This document shows positions 52,721 to 62,039 of a stretch of DNA of 64,000 bases, one piece after another (position 1 is the stretch's first letter; each line of letters opens with the position of its first letter). Source of the stretch: Azophilus sp965247035 (lineage in GTDB: Bacteria; Pseudomonadota; Gammaproteobacteria; Pseudomonadales; Azotimanducaceae); the NCBI GenBank assembly GCA_965247035.1, contig CBDFGJ010000003.1, positions 558,001 to 622,000 of the forward strand, read 5' to 3'. The notes below the pieces were generated by a model. The model was not told where the DNA came from and made no database searches. It worked only from the letters and a program-made list of their open reading frames with translations. A program made the position numbers and the translations under genes.

Positions 52721-52759
52721 AGACGGCTGCCTACATTCCCGCTGCGCGTTGGATGGGCC

Positions 52760-53035
52760 AGCTCGAATAGTTCACGAAATGTACGGAAAAACGGAGTCAA
52801 CATCCTGAAAACACAGGTGATTAAACCTTCATAACAAAATATTTCGACGTGACGGAATGCGACCAAACCTCGCTCCAATTTCCACCTGTTAAACGCCGTA
52901 AAGTTGAAGCTGATTTCAGTGGTGGCGATATCACCAGTCATGGCGGTATCGGGCCGCTCGCTCAGGCCGGCGTAGGACTCGAAACTGCGCAATCGCTGGG
53001 CGCCAGCTTGGATGAACGACTTTGTCGGCACCCGG
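52760..53035 (+). pseudogene. IS1380-type element fragment (left end and transposase N-terminus)
   Basis: From an ATG-less open frame at 52849 the protein starts MTECDQTSLQFP, continues KRRKVEADFSGGDITS, and soon diverges. This is the N-terminal pattern of IS1380-family transposases (xLxF...R.V.A.F.GG.ITSD.G). The about 90 bases before it (CTGAAAACACAGGTGATTAAACC...) resemble those before the matching fragment at 43247-43340 on the minus strand. Only about 65 codons remain. Confidence 0.65.
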
Positions 53036-53239
53036 TCAAAGGCGTCCGGCGTTGTCCGCCTCCTCCAGAATGGCCGTAAGCAGTTGACGCGCCGATGCGG
53101 TTTCATCTGAACCGACCTCCGCGCTTTTTGAACTGACGCCGGGAACGCGGGCAATCATCAAGGTGCCGGAAACCGAGTAAACGCCGGAGTAGTGCTTACC
53201 CTTGTAGTGGATGGGAAGTTGGGTTGTGGGTGTGGCCAT
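53036..53239 (-). CDS. small hypothetical protein
   Basis: A 67-residue ORF, MATPTTQLPIHYKGKHYSGV then YSVSGTLMIARVPGVSSKSAEVG, with a helical end LLTAILEEADNAGRL. The beta-rich start and amphipathic helix look protein-like, and similar 60-80 residue proteins with a 'YKGxxYxGxYxVxG' start are common in proteobacteria. No strong ribosome binding site. Its 3' end touches the IS1380-type fragment, so the C-terminus could be altered. Function unknown. Confidence 0.5.
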   Translation of the reverse strand: MATPTTQLPIHYKGKHYSGVYSVSGTLMIARVPGVSSKSAEVGSDETASARQLLTAILEEADNAGRL

Positions 53240-53341
53240 AAATGCAATCTTGAAGACAATAATTTGAATAAGGTAGCATGACTGGCGCTAGGGTATCTCC
53301 ACCAATCCGGCGTTGATGAAGGGGTCAATGCAGTGGCGGCG

Positions 53342-53896
53342 CTAGTTGATCTTCGTCGCCGCCTCGCGTCCAAGGTCAGCTAAGCGCAGCTTGCCGCCAT
53401 CGTTGGTGAAGGTGGTCACCGAAGCGTTGTCGGGATGGAAGACGACGAGGCGATCGTCCTGCTGCGCTGCCCCCACTGCAACGTTGATGGCGATGAAGTG
53501 GCAGAAGACCACGCAATCCGTCTCCAAATTCGCCACACAGTCCACCAATCGCCGCCGCCAAGCCAGGAGCTCCCCACCAAGGCTTGCCCAGTTGCCGGCC
53601 ATCGCCTGCCTCAGCCAGCGGAAACGTTCGGCCAAGTCCTCGGTTGGAAAGGGAATTTCGGACACCCTCGGTTCCGTGATGATCTTGGCTTGCCAGAAAT
53701 CCGCCAACGCCGCTGCCGTTTCCTGGGCGCGGGCGAAGGGACTGGAGTAGATTGGCAGCGGACCCTGCGTCCGCAGTGCTTGCGCTGTTGCCGCAGCTTG
53801 GCGACGGCCCGTTTCATCGAGTCCTGGGTCTCTCGGGTTGGCCGCATCCGCTTGCGCCTGCCCGTGCCTTACCATGTAAATTGTCGCCATATGCAT
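53342..53896 (-). CDS. histidine phosphatase family protein (phosphoglycerate-mutase-like)
   Basis: A 184-residue member. The catalytic RHG motif is IYMVRHGQAQA at residue 5; YSSPFARAQETA and the second catalytic His in VVFCHFIAINVA follow. Similar short proteins act as SixA-type or sugar phosphatases. Start at MHMATIYM with AAGGG just upstream (53896), or two codons later at 53890. The longer open frame to 54031 is not needed. Substrate unknown. Confidence 0.87.
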   Translation of the reverse strand: MHMATIYMVRHGQAQADAANPRDPGLDETGRRQAAATAQALRTQGPLPIYSSPFARAQETAAALADFWQAKIITEPRVSEIPFPTEDLAERFRWLRQAMAGNWASLGGELLAWRRRLVDCVANLETDCVVFCHFIAINVAVGAAQQDDRLVVFHPDNASVTTFTNDGGKLRLADLGREAATKIN

Positions 53897-54049
53897 GCGG
53901 CCCTTGTATGGACTCAAGCACATTCCGGAATGCCGGCCCCGTGGCTTTTCGGCGCATTGGCGCGCTGGTTCCGATGGGGTGACGGGCTGCGGACGCCCCG
54001 CCGCCGGTTCAGGCACATCTTGCTTTTCCAAAAGCTAAGGAGCTTGAAT

Positions 54050-54211
54050 ATGAGATTTTTGCACGCCTGCCCGCCCTCCTGCAAGCACCAGCCGGCGGAC
54101 CTGACCGATTCCTCCGAACCCGCCCGCGAGCGCCTGCGCGCCCTCAAGACGATCGACCGAATGGTCGCCGCTGGCTTGGCCAAGAGCACAGACGACGACC
54201 GCAGGGCCTAG
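54050..54211 (+). CDS. small hypothetical ORF with a strong ribosome binding site
   Basis: A 53-residue ORF starting MRFLHACPPSCKHQPADLT and ending MVAAGLAKSTDDDRRA. AAGGAGCTTGAAT directly before the ATG is one of the best Shine-Dalgarno contexts in the area. The C-terminal half (ARERLRALKTIDRMVAAGLA) predicts a helix. It lies antisense to no gene and just before the IS481-type tail. It may be a truncated larger gene. I do not recognise a family. Confidence 0.35.
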   Translation: MRFLHACPPSCKHQPADLTDSSEPARERLRALKTIDRMVAAGLAKSTDDDRRA

Positions 54212-54282
54212 CTCGGCGGCGGTCTCAAGGCCCTTGCGCTGCGCAGCACCCGCCCGTGCGGGGCCCCCGGCAGTGGCCCAAG

Positions 54283-54405
54283 CAGGACCACCACAACGTC
54301 CGGCCCCACCATGCCCTCGGCTTGTTGACTTCGGCCAAATTTCCATGCAAGCTCTTCCTCGCTGACTGATCGAAAAAATTCCGAAATGTACTGAGCCCGT
54401 ACAGC
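54283..54405 (+). repeat. IS481-type transposase 3' end, copy D
   Basis: ACCACAACGTCCGGCC at 54290, GGCTTGTTGACTTCGGCC and the terminal GAAATGTACTGAGCCC match the ends of copies A and B. In pieces it encodes VRPHHALGLLTSAKF. Only the last about 120 bases of the element are present. It lies 60 bases upstream of cobS. Confidence 0.7.
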
Positions 54406-54464
54406 CCTTTGGCCAATGGTTCCGTACAATAGATTGCTTCGCCGAACAGGGAAAAATAGCCAGT

Positions 54465-55457
54465 ATGGACTCAGGCTTGTCACCAGACCTTAAGCTCGAT
54501 ACCAAGGTGGATGTGCGCACCGCCTTTGGCATTGACCAGGACCTGAAGGTTCCGGCCTTCTCCCAACGCACGGACCACGTCCCCAGCATTGACGAAGACT
54601 ACCACTTTGACCGGGATACCACCCTAGCCATCCTAGCTGGCTTCACCCATAACCGGCGCGTGATGATCCAAGGCTATCACGGCACCGGCAAGTCCACCCA
54701 TGTGGAGCAGGTGGCGGCGCAGCTGAACTGGCCCTGCGTTCGGGTGAACCTGGACAGCCACATCAGCCGGGTGGACCTAGTGGGCAGGGACGCCATCGTC
54801 ATTGAGGATGGCCAGCAGATCACCCAGTTCAAGCAGGGCATTCTGCCTTGGGCGCTACAGCACCCGGTGGCGCTCTGTTTTGATGAGTATGACGCCGGGC
54901 GGCCCGACGTCATGTTCGTGATTCAGCGCGTGTTGGAAGTGGAGGGCAAGCTGACCTTGCTGGACCAGAGCAAAGTGATCTCGCCGCACCCGTATTTCCG
55001 CCTGTTCTCCACCACCAACACCATCGGCCTCGGCGACACCACCGGCCTCTACCACGGCACCCAGCAGATCAACCAAGGACAGATGGACCGTTGGAGCATC
55101 GTCACCACCTTGAACTACCTTAAGCACGATGCGGAGACCGAGATCATCCTCGGCAAGGCCAAGTCCTACGCCAAAACGGATGAAGGCCGGCGCACCGCGT
55201 CCAACATGGTGGCCGTGGCCGACCTGACGCGACGGGGCTTCGTCAACGGCGATGTATCCGCTGTGATGTCTCCGCGTACGGTGTTGACCTGGGCGCAGAA
55301 CGCCGAAATATTCAAGGATCTCGGTTTCGCCTTCCGTTTGACGTTCCTCAACAAGTGCGATGAACTTGAACGGCCCATCGTCGCCGAATACTACCAGCGG
55401 TGCATGGGCCAAGACCTTGGCGACGCCACCGACAGCATCATCCTGCACGGCGCGTGA
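54465..55457 (+). CDS. cobS: cobaltochelatase subunit CobS
   Basis: A 330-residue AAA+ ATPase of the aerobic cobalt chelatase, which inserts Co into hydrogenobyrinate diamide with CobN and CobT. Walker A is GYHGTGKSTH at about residue 70; Walker B ALCFDEYDAGRPD at about 140; LFSTTNTIGLGDTTGLYHGT is a CobS signature and VSAVMSPRTVLTWAQN follows. The typical N-terminal PEIDEDY-like linker is represented by VPSIDEDYHFDRD. Overlaps cobT by GTGA. No cobN is present in the window. Confidence 0.93.
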   Translation: MDSGLSPDLKLDTKVDVRTAFGIDQDLKVPAFSQRTDHVPSIDEDYHFDRDTTLAILAGFTHNRRVMIQGYHGTGKSTHVEQVAAQLNWPCVRVNLDSHISRVDLVGRDAIVIEDGQQITQFKQGILPWALQHPVALCFDEYDAGRPDVMFVIQRVLEVEGKLTLLDQSKVISPHPYFRLFSTTNTIGLGDTTGLYHGTQQINQGQMDRWSIVTTLNYLKHDAETEIILGKAKSYAKTDEGRRTASNMVAVADLTRRGFVNGDVSAVMSPRTVLTWAQNAEIFKDLGFAFRLTFLNKCDELERPIVAEYYQRCMGQDLGDATDSIILHGA

Positions 55458-57277
55458 CCGCGGACGCAGACCATCCTTTAGAGCCGTTCAAGCGGGCCAC
55501 AATCGCCACTATGCGGGCGTTGGCCGAAGATGACGAGCTCGAAGTCTCCTTTGGCCAAGGCACGCCGATGGCCCGAGGCAGCCAAGTGCGCTTGCCTTTG
55601 CCCGCAGTGGGTTGTAATGAAATGGAGGTCAATGCGGTGCGCGGCATTGCCGATGAGTTGGCGCTGCGCCTTAGGTATCACGACGAGGACCTGCATGGCC
55701 GCCATGCGCCCAAAGGCGGCCCGGCGCAGGAAATGTTCCAATGGATTGAGGATGCCCGCATCGCTTCCATCGGCGCCCTGCGCATGGACGGGGTGGCGGC
55801 CAATCTGGACGCCGCCTTGGAGGCGCAATGCCGGCAGGCGGCCTTTGACACCATCGTCGATGTCTCCGAAGCGCCTTTGTCGGTGGCCGCCGGGCTGCTG
55901 GTCCGCCAGCACTTGACCGGGCGCGACTTGCCGCCGGCGGCGGAAAACGTGGTCAGGCATTGGCGCGGGTTCGTGCAGGAACATGCCGGCAAGGACATGG
56001 AGGCCTTGCGCGGTTGCCTGCTCGATCAAAGGCGTTTCGCCAACCTATGCCGGGAGATCATCGCCGGCCTCGGCCTAGTGGCGGAATTTGACGAGCGGAT
56101 CGACCAAAACCAAAGCAAGGAGGACACCGAAGCCATTGACGAACAAGCCGCAAGCGACGCGGACTTGCGCCCTGAGGACATGGCGATCGATGACGCCGCC
56201 GCCAGCGAGGAAGCGGCCGAAGGCGAAACCACCATGGTGGGGATGGACGCGGACTTGGACATGGACGAGGTCGCCGCCGAATCCGACCCGGATGAAGCCC
56301 CGTTGCCGATGCAGGACGACTTCGGGCGCATCCGCATGGACGTCAACTATCAAGCCTTCACCACGGATTTTGACGAAATCGTCGCCGCTGAAGCACTTTG
56401 TTCGGAAGAGGACCTCCTGCGTCTGCGGGCCTTGCTCGATCAACAGCTGCTAAGCCTTCAGCACGCCACCGCCAAGCTCGCCAACCGCTTGCAGCGCCGC
56501 CTGCTCGCCCGCCGAACGCGCACTTGGGAGTTCGACTTGGATGAAGGCGTTCTCGATGCCGCCCGGCTGGCGCAAGTAGTGGTCGATCCAATGCATCCTG
56601 TGGCCTACAAGCAGGAAAAGGAGATGGAGTTCCGCGACACCGTGGTCACCATGCTGATCGACAGTTCCGGCTCCATGCGCGGGCGCTCCATCGCCATCGC
56701 CGCCATGTGCGCAGACGTCTTGGGCCGCACTCTGGAGCGCTGCTCCGTACGCGTGGAGATATTGGGCTTCACCACCTGCGCTTGGCGTGGCGGGCGCTCC
56801 CGCGAGGGTTGGATTGCCGCCGGCAAGCCCTCCGCCCCCGGTCGGTTGAACGATCTGCGCCACATCGTCTACAAGGCCGCCGACGACACCTGGCGCCGAA
56901 GCCGGCGCAACCTTGGCCTGATGATGCGCGAGGAGCTGCTGAAGGAGAACATCGATGGCGAAGCCCTGATCTGGGCGCACAATCGTCTGGTCGTTCGGCC
57001 GGAGGAGCGCAAGGTGTTGATGGTGATTTCCGATGGCCTGCCGGTGGACAACTCAACGCTCTTGGTGAACCCAAGCAACTATTTGGAGCAGCACCTGAAG
57101 TACGCCATCGACATGATCGAAAGCCGCTCTCCGGTGCAGCTGGTCGCAATCGGCATTGGCCACGATGTCACCCATCAATATCGGCGCGCCGTCACCATGA
57201 CCGATGCGGAGCAGCTGGGCGGGGCCATGACGGAGCAGCTCGCCGCCTTGTTTGAAGCGGAGCTGGGGCGCAGGTAA
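55454..57277 (+). CDS. cobT: cobaltochelatase subunit CobT
   Basis: A 607-residue VWA-domain chelatase subunit. Order: N-terminal CobT domain (FKRATIATMRALAEDDELEV and RYHDEDLHGRHAP), an acidic linker rich in Glu/Asp (about residues 215-300), then the VWA domain with MIDAS LIDSSGSMRGR at about 400 and VISDGLPVD. The start is a GTG overlapping the cobS stop. About 300 bases of its 5' half recur at 61703-62015. Together with CobS it is the second AAA+/VWA pair in this window. A distant decayed symporter follows. Confidence 0.92.
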   Translation: MTADADHPLEPFKRATIATMRALAEDDELEVSFGQGTPMARGSQVRLPLPAVGCNEMEVNAVRGIADELALRLRYHDEDLHGRHAPKGGPAQEMFQWIEDARIASIGALRMDGVAANLDAALEAQCRQAAFDTIVDVSEAPLSVAAGLLVRQHLTGRDLPPAAENVVRHWRGFVQEHAGKDMEALRGCLLDQRRFANLCREIIAGLGLVAEFDERIDQNQSKEDTEAIDEQAASDADLRPEDMAIDDAAASEEAAEGETTMVGMDADLDMDEVAAESDPDEAPLPMQDDFGRIRMDVNYQAFTTDFDEIVAAEALCSEEDLLRLRALLDQQLLSLQHATAKLANRLQRRLLARRTRTWEFDLDEGVLDAARLAQVVVDPMHPVAYKQEKEMEFRDTVVTMLIDSSGSMRGRSIAIAAMCADVLGRTLERCSVRVEILGFTTCAWRGGRSREGWIAAGKPSAPGRLNDLRHIVYKAADDTWRRSRRNLGLMMREELLKENIDGEALIWAHNRLVVRPEERKVLMVISDGLPVDNSTLLVNPSNYLEQHLKYAIDMIESRSPVQLVAIGIGHDVTHQYRRAVTMTDAEQLGGAMTEQLAALFEAELGRR

Positions 57278-57311
57278 AGCCATGCCGACCTGGTCGGTGG
57301 TTTGAGCCGCC

Positions 57312-57770
57312 TTGATCGTCTACAAGCTGATCCTCATCGGCTTGTGGGCGGCGCCCGGAAACCGCAGCGAAGTGGGTCTCCTCCTCGGCGGACGCGGTCT
57401 TGGCGCCTTTGTTGCCGGGCTTTCCTACGCCGTAAGCACCTCCTCCGCCTAGGTGATGCTTGGCTTTTCCGGCTTCGTCTATGCAGTGGGCCTCAGCGCT
57501 TTGCGGATGGCCCCCGCGATGGAAAGCCATTGGCCGCCATCGCCGCGGTGCCCGTCGTTGGCTGCCTCATCCTCCACATCGCCGGTCAGTTCGATGCGGC
57601 CGGCAAGGCGTTGGCGGAGTGCTTCGCGCTGTTATGTCCACGGTGGACTCCATTCCACTTTCCGCGTCCAGCGCCGTGGCGCACGACCTCGGCCTCAACC
57701 GGCATTTTGCGCGCCATCAGCTGTTGACCCGCCGCGTCGCCACTTTGGGCGGCGAACCTGCTGATTCCCG
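57312..57770 (+). pseudogene. decayed sodium:solute symporter
   Basis: Pieces of an SSS-family (PutP-like) symporter are readable in several frames: IVYKLILIGLWAAPGNRSEV, LGGRGLGAFVAGLSYAVSTS, a TAG at 57457-57459 where Trp is expected, then MLGFSGFVYAVGLSAL, GQFDAAGKALAECF, and VMSTVDSIPLSASSAVAHDL then GLNRHFARHQLLTRRV. The order matches helices 1-2, 8 and the cytoplasmic loop of an intact protein, with large internal deletions. About 460 bases remain of a roughly 1.4-kb gene. Confidence 0.7.
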
Positions 57771-58149
57771 CCATCCGGGGCCGAAACAGGCCGCACTACA
57801 GCACCTCGAAAAACCGCGTCTGATCTGACGGTGGCGTAGACGTTGGGTTGGTGGTGGAATGTGGACAAACGCCGCACTGCTTTGAGCAGCAACCGCCGCC
57901 AATCCGTTGGCGGGGCCTTGCTGTGGCCTGAACGGACTTCCTGCCTCTTGGAGCCTCGTCTGCGGCTTCCTGGCATCCGTTCGCAGCGTCGCCCCGCCGC
58001 AGCCTTGCGGGCCGTGCGGTATGACGCCGCTGGGCATGCGATTGAGGCTTTCGCCCAGTCCAAAGCCGCATGGCGGGAGGGCGGGGAAGGGTGCCGGTGG
58101 GCGCGTTCAGGCATGGCCGCCGCTTTGGGCGCCGCCTCCCTCCCCTCGA
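57745..58149. repeat. segmental duplication, unit 1 (with 62040-62445)
   Basis: From TTGGGCGGCGAACCTG at 57745 to the LRR stop codon at 58150 the sequence aligns to 62040-62445 almost base for base (405 versus 406 bases), with scattered substitutions. It has no gene of its own; it bridges the symporter remnant and LRR gene 1. The alignment continues into the LRR coding regions on the right. Open frames in it are not supported. Confidence 0.85.
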
Positions 58150-58988
58150 TCAGTCCACTTCAACCGTGACCCCTCGGGCGATCAGGGCATCTCTGTGCGT
58201 GCTGCTGGACTCCACGCTCAAAGGGTTGCCCCGCAAATCAACACTGTCGCCGGCGCCCAAGCCGCCGGCTTCCGCGTTTGTGACCAATGGCGAGATGTCC
58301 ACGATCTGGCTGTCGCTAAGATCCAGCTCCGCTAGGTTGATCAGACCCGACAGCGCTGAGATGTCGGATAACCTTTCGTTGTCGCTAAGATCCAGCTCCG
58401 CTAGGCCGGTCAGACCCGACAGCGCTGAGATGTCGGATATTCGGGTGACAGTAAGACCCAGCGACGTCAGGCCGGACAGACGCCCCAGCACTGAAATGTT
58501 GGATAACTTTTGATTGTAGGTGAGAGCCAGCGACGTCAGGTTGGGCAGGCGCTCCAGCACTGAGATGTCGGATATTTGGGTGAAAACAAGACGCAGCGAC
58601 GTCAGGCCGGGATGCTGATCCAGCGCCGAGAAGTCGGATAATGGGTTTTTGCTAAAACTCAGAGACAGCGACGTCAGGCCGTCCAGACCCGACAGCACTG
58701 AGAGGTTCAAGTTTGGGTCGCCGCCAAGACTCAGCGTCCTCAGGCTGGTCGGCAGCGCTGGGAGTAAGAATTGGTCTACACGTCGGTTGTTATGAAGATA
58801 CAGCTCCATCAGGTTGGTCATGCCCGGCAGCGCTGAGACGAGGCCGCCGGACAAGTCTCGGTTGCTATGAAGAGACAGCACCGTCAGGCCGGTCAGCCTC
58901 GACAGCGCTGAGACGGTGGGTATTAGGGTGTTATCAAGATACAGCTCCGTCAGGTTGGTCAGACCCTCCAGCGGGTCGATGTCGACTA

Positions 58989-60218
58989 GTACACAGTATA
59001 ACTTAAAGTTTCGGATATAATCGCTTCAGTTTGACCCGCGCTTCATCGGTGCGAAATTGCCAATCAACCTGGGTTTGTCGATTGTTTCTGTCCGTATTCC
59101 ACGCCGCCACTTCAGATCGCATTTTTTCAATGCAATCAATTCGCCCCGCAAGACATTGTCGTTTCAAAACACTGAGCTCAATTTCCGCTATGTTTAGCCA
59201 GCTCCCATGTTTTGGCGTGTAATGTATCTCAAGACGTTCGGCCAACTGTTTGGCTTTTTCAGGTGGAAAAGCCGAGTACAACGATGCCGTATTGTGTGTA
59301 TTCAAATTATCCATAACCAGGATGACTTTTTCGGCATCCGGATAGCGTTCTTCAAGCATTTCCTTGGTGAAATGGGCCCAGTCAATCCGTGTCCGTGTGT
59401 TGGTGATTTTTACCTGACGGTGCCCTGCAAGTGGGTTGACCTCAATAAATATATTTGCGACTCCGTTGCGGACATATTCGTCATCCATCAAAACAGGACG
59501 GCCCGGAGCTGCCGGGATAGGTTCGTGCACCTCTCCAATTAATTGCATGCTTGATTCATCCATGCAAACAACCGGGAATTTCGGATTGTAAGGGCGCGCA
59601 TAAATATCAAGGACATCCTCCATCGCTGCTACGAAAGCAGCATTGTAGTCCGGTGGTATTTTCCAATACTTGCTCAGGTGAGGCTTAAGTTCATTTTTTT
59701 TAGCGTGTTACATACCGTCATTGGAGAAACACTCGGTACGATTTTCAATTCAACCGCCTTCTCCGCAAGCAACCGTACCGTCCATCGCTCTCGACCTTCC
59801 GGCGCTTCTGAACACGCCAGTGCCAATAGCCGAGCTTCAAATTCACCTCCAAATTGAATTGCTCGCGGAGGTGTCTCGCGCCTCTTTCGCTCGATGGCAG
59901 CGTTAAGCCCTTCTTCAACAAATCGTTTTTTTAAATGTTCGAGGCTTCGGGTCGTTTTCCCCAAGGCTTCTGCAACTCTTGCAACAATCCATTTGGGTCC
60001 GAACTCGCCTGCATCGAGCAGGAGCAAGGCGCGAGAGGATATCACTGTTCTGGCCGCCCTCGTTCCCTTAGTTGAAATGGCCTCCAATTCATTCCGTTCT
60101 TCTTTTGTCAGTGTCACTTTGTAGCGCGGAGCCATGTCGTCACCCTCATTATTGGTTATTGAGGGCAACTATAGCAAACAATCAATTTATATACGAAGTA
60201 TTAAGATTTACATTGTAC
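58989..60218 (-). mobile_element. IS630-family insertion sequence, 1230 bp
   Basis: Ends are imperfect inverted repeats: left GTACACAGTATAACTTAAAG and right (inverted) GTACAATGTAAATCTTAATA, about 32 bases each. Target duplication is TA (58987-58988 and 60219-60220) inside CTAG, the IS630 preference. It is clearly AT-richer than the flanking GC-rich DNA. Little visible decay compared with all other IS traces here suggests recent arrival. Confidence 0.92.
59003..60168 (-). CDS. IS630 transposase, two frames joined at an A8 run
   Basis: Frame one (60168-59674) gives an N-terminal helix-turn-helix region, from MAPRYKVTLTKEERNELEAI to VSPMTVCNTLKKM. Frame two (to 59003) has the DDE domain: VVCMDESS, VILVMDNLNTH and SWLNIAEIELSVL supply the two Asp and the Glu. 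At 59694-59701 eight A (minus strand) follow ACGCT; a -1 slip there converts LKKM to LKKNELKPHLSKYWKIPPD and joins the frames into about 377-388 residues. Either the slip is programmed or the gene has a one-base change. The ATG at 60135 (MAPRYK) is an alternative start. Confidence 0.85.
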
Positions 60219-61505
60219 TAGGTTGCGGTTGAGGCCAAGATCCAGCGACGTCAGTCTGGTCCGACGCCTCAGCGGTTCGATGTCGACTATTTGGTTGGAT
60301 CTAAGAGACAGCGCCGTCAGCTGGAACAGACTCGACAGTGCTGAGATGTCGACTATTTGGTTGCCACCAAGGTCCAGCGACGTCAGGCCGGTGGCGAACT
60401 CCAGGCCGGTCAGGTCCGAGATGCCTGCATTAGCCGCATCCAGCGTGGTCAGCCGGGCCAAGTTCCGTTCAATGACCGGATAGCCCGGCCGAAAGCCCAA
60501 AGCGTCGGCGATCGCGGCCAGCAGGGCGGGGTCCGGGATCATCACCAGCACCCCCGGCTCGACGGGCGGCTGCAGGGAGGACGGCGCGCCGAGCGTGACC
60601 CCGGAGGCGGCCAGCGGGGCGGCGTCGGCTGCATCGTAGGGGTTGCCGAGCAGGCTCAGGTAGTCGCCGGCGTCGAGGCCCGGGTTGTCCAGCAGCGGCG
60701 AGAGGTCTTTGATCCTGTTGCTGGCCAGGATCAGCCACGACAGTTCGGTCAGGCCGGCCAAGGCGGAGATGTCCTCGATGTCGTTGTTGGCCAGGGACAG
60801 CAGCTCCAGTGCGGTCAAACCGGCCAGGGGGGCGATGTCGGCCAGGCAGGGCCCGGTCGGCGGCCGGCAGTTGCCGTGCAGGTGCAGGTGGGTAAGCCCG
60901 TCCAGCCCGTCCAGCGGCGAGAGGTCGAGGACGCGGTTGCCGGAGAGGTCGAGCCAGCGCAGTGCGGCCAGGCCGGCTAGCGGCGAAAGGTCTTGGACCC
61001 GGTTGTCGCCGAGGACGAGGGTGCGCAGGCGGGTCAGCCCGGCCAGCGGCGAGAGGTCGGAGACCGAGTTGGCTTCGAGGTGCAGGGTTGTGAGGTTGAC
61101 GGCGAGCTCAAGGCCCGAGAGGTCGCGGATGCCGTGGTAGTCGGCGGACAGGGTTCGCAGGGAGGCCATGTCGGCCTCGGTGATGGCGTCGCCGGGCTGC
61201 TTGTCGAGTTGTTTGAGGATGGCGATTCGGAGATTCGGGTCCGGGACCTGCACTGTTTGTGCGGCGGCTAGCTGGCCGAGCGCGAGGAGGGAGAGGGCGA
61301 GGGCGAGTTGGGCTAGTCGGCGGGCCGTGCGCGCGAGCGGGAATGGGCTGCGCGGCCGGACGCCGGCGGCATGGAGCGCTTCAGGCGCATGGCGCTGGGA
61401 CCGCCCCTGACGCCAACCCGCACCGCCCTGCAGGGGCAGCGCGGCCACGGGAGTTGGGGCGCTGCTGGGTTGCGTCGTACGGGAATGTTGTCCGAGTCGC
61501 GTCAT

Positions 61506-61702
61506 GGCGTGGATCCTCCATAAGCCTGATTTTATTGGATGTGGGGGCCGAGGCTTGTCGGCTGTTGTCACCCGCCACTGCGCCGTAAGCAAGGCATTGT
61601 AGGGGGTCCCAAAATCAAAAAGCAAGCGGCATTTGCGCGTGCGGTGCGAGGTGGTGGCTCAGTTTGAGGTTGCTGCATGGATGTCAGGGGCTTGCAATGT
61701 AT
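61506..61702. other. spacer upstream of LRR gene 1
   Basis: About 200 bases between the LRR 1 start and the cobT-derived fragment. It should contain the LRR 1 promoter on the minus strand; I see no clear hexamers. No ORF is supported. Confidence 0.3.
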
Positions 61703-62015
61703 GCGTTTGCCTTTGCCCGCATCGCTTCCATCGGTGCCCTGCGCATGGACGGGGTGGCGGCCGATCTGGACGCCTCCTTGGAGGCGCAATGCCGGCAGAT
61801 GGCCTTTGACACCATCGTCGATGTCTTCGAAGCGCCTTTGTCGGTGGCCGCCGGGCTGCTGGTCCGCCAGCACTTGACCGGGCGCGATTTGCCGCCGGCG
61901 GCGGCAAACGTGGTCAGGCATTGGCGCGGGTTCGTGCAGGAACATGCCGGCAAGGACATGGAGGCCTTGCGCGGTTGCCTGCTTGATCGAAGGCGTTTCG
62001 CCAACCTATGCCGGG
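61703..62015 (+). pseudogene. partial cobT duplicate
   Basis: ARIASIGALRMDGVAADLDA and the 80 residues after it duplicate CobT residues about 101-195, in frame, with a few substitutions (for example EAQCRQM for EAQCRQA). Just before it, GCGTTTGCCTTTGCCCGCA matches cobT at 55590-55608, and the sequence then jumps to the cobT stretch at 55755. In cobT both points carry GCCCGCA. After 62015 the match is lost. The piece lacks start, linker and VWA domain. Confidence 0.85.
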
Positions 62016-62039
62016 GGGGCCGTTTGAACGAGTCGTTCC

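Larger units (their letters stand above)
58150..61505 (-). pseudogene. secreted leucine-rich-repeat protein 1, split by IS630 insertion
   Basis: Removing the IS (58989-60218) and one TA copy restores a single minus-strand frame of 707 residues. The ATG at 61505 has GGAGG about nine bases upstream; a long N-region precedes a hydrophobic signal (LAQLALALSLLALGQLAAAQ). The mature start VQVPDPNLRIAIL is internalin-like. Leucine-rich repeats of about 22 residues (LxxLxxLDLSGNxVxDLSPL) run to VDISPLVTNAEAGG and a conserved tail ending RGVTVEVD. The two halves are 61505-60221 and 58986-58150; as it stands the first half ends after NRNLVQCKS. Likely role is surface or extracellular interaction (inference). 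Confidence 0.85.
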
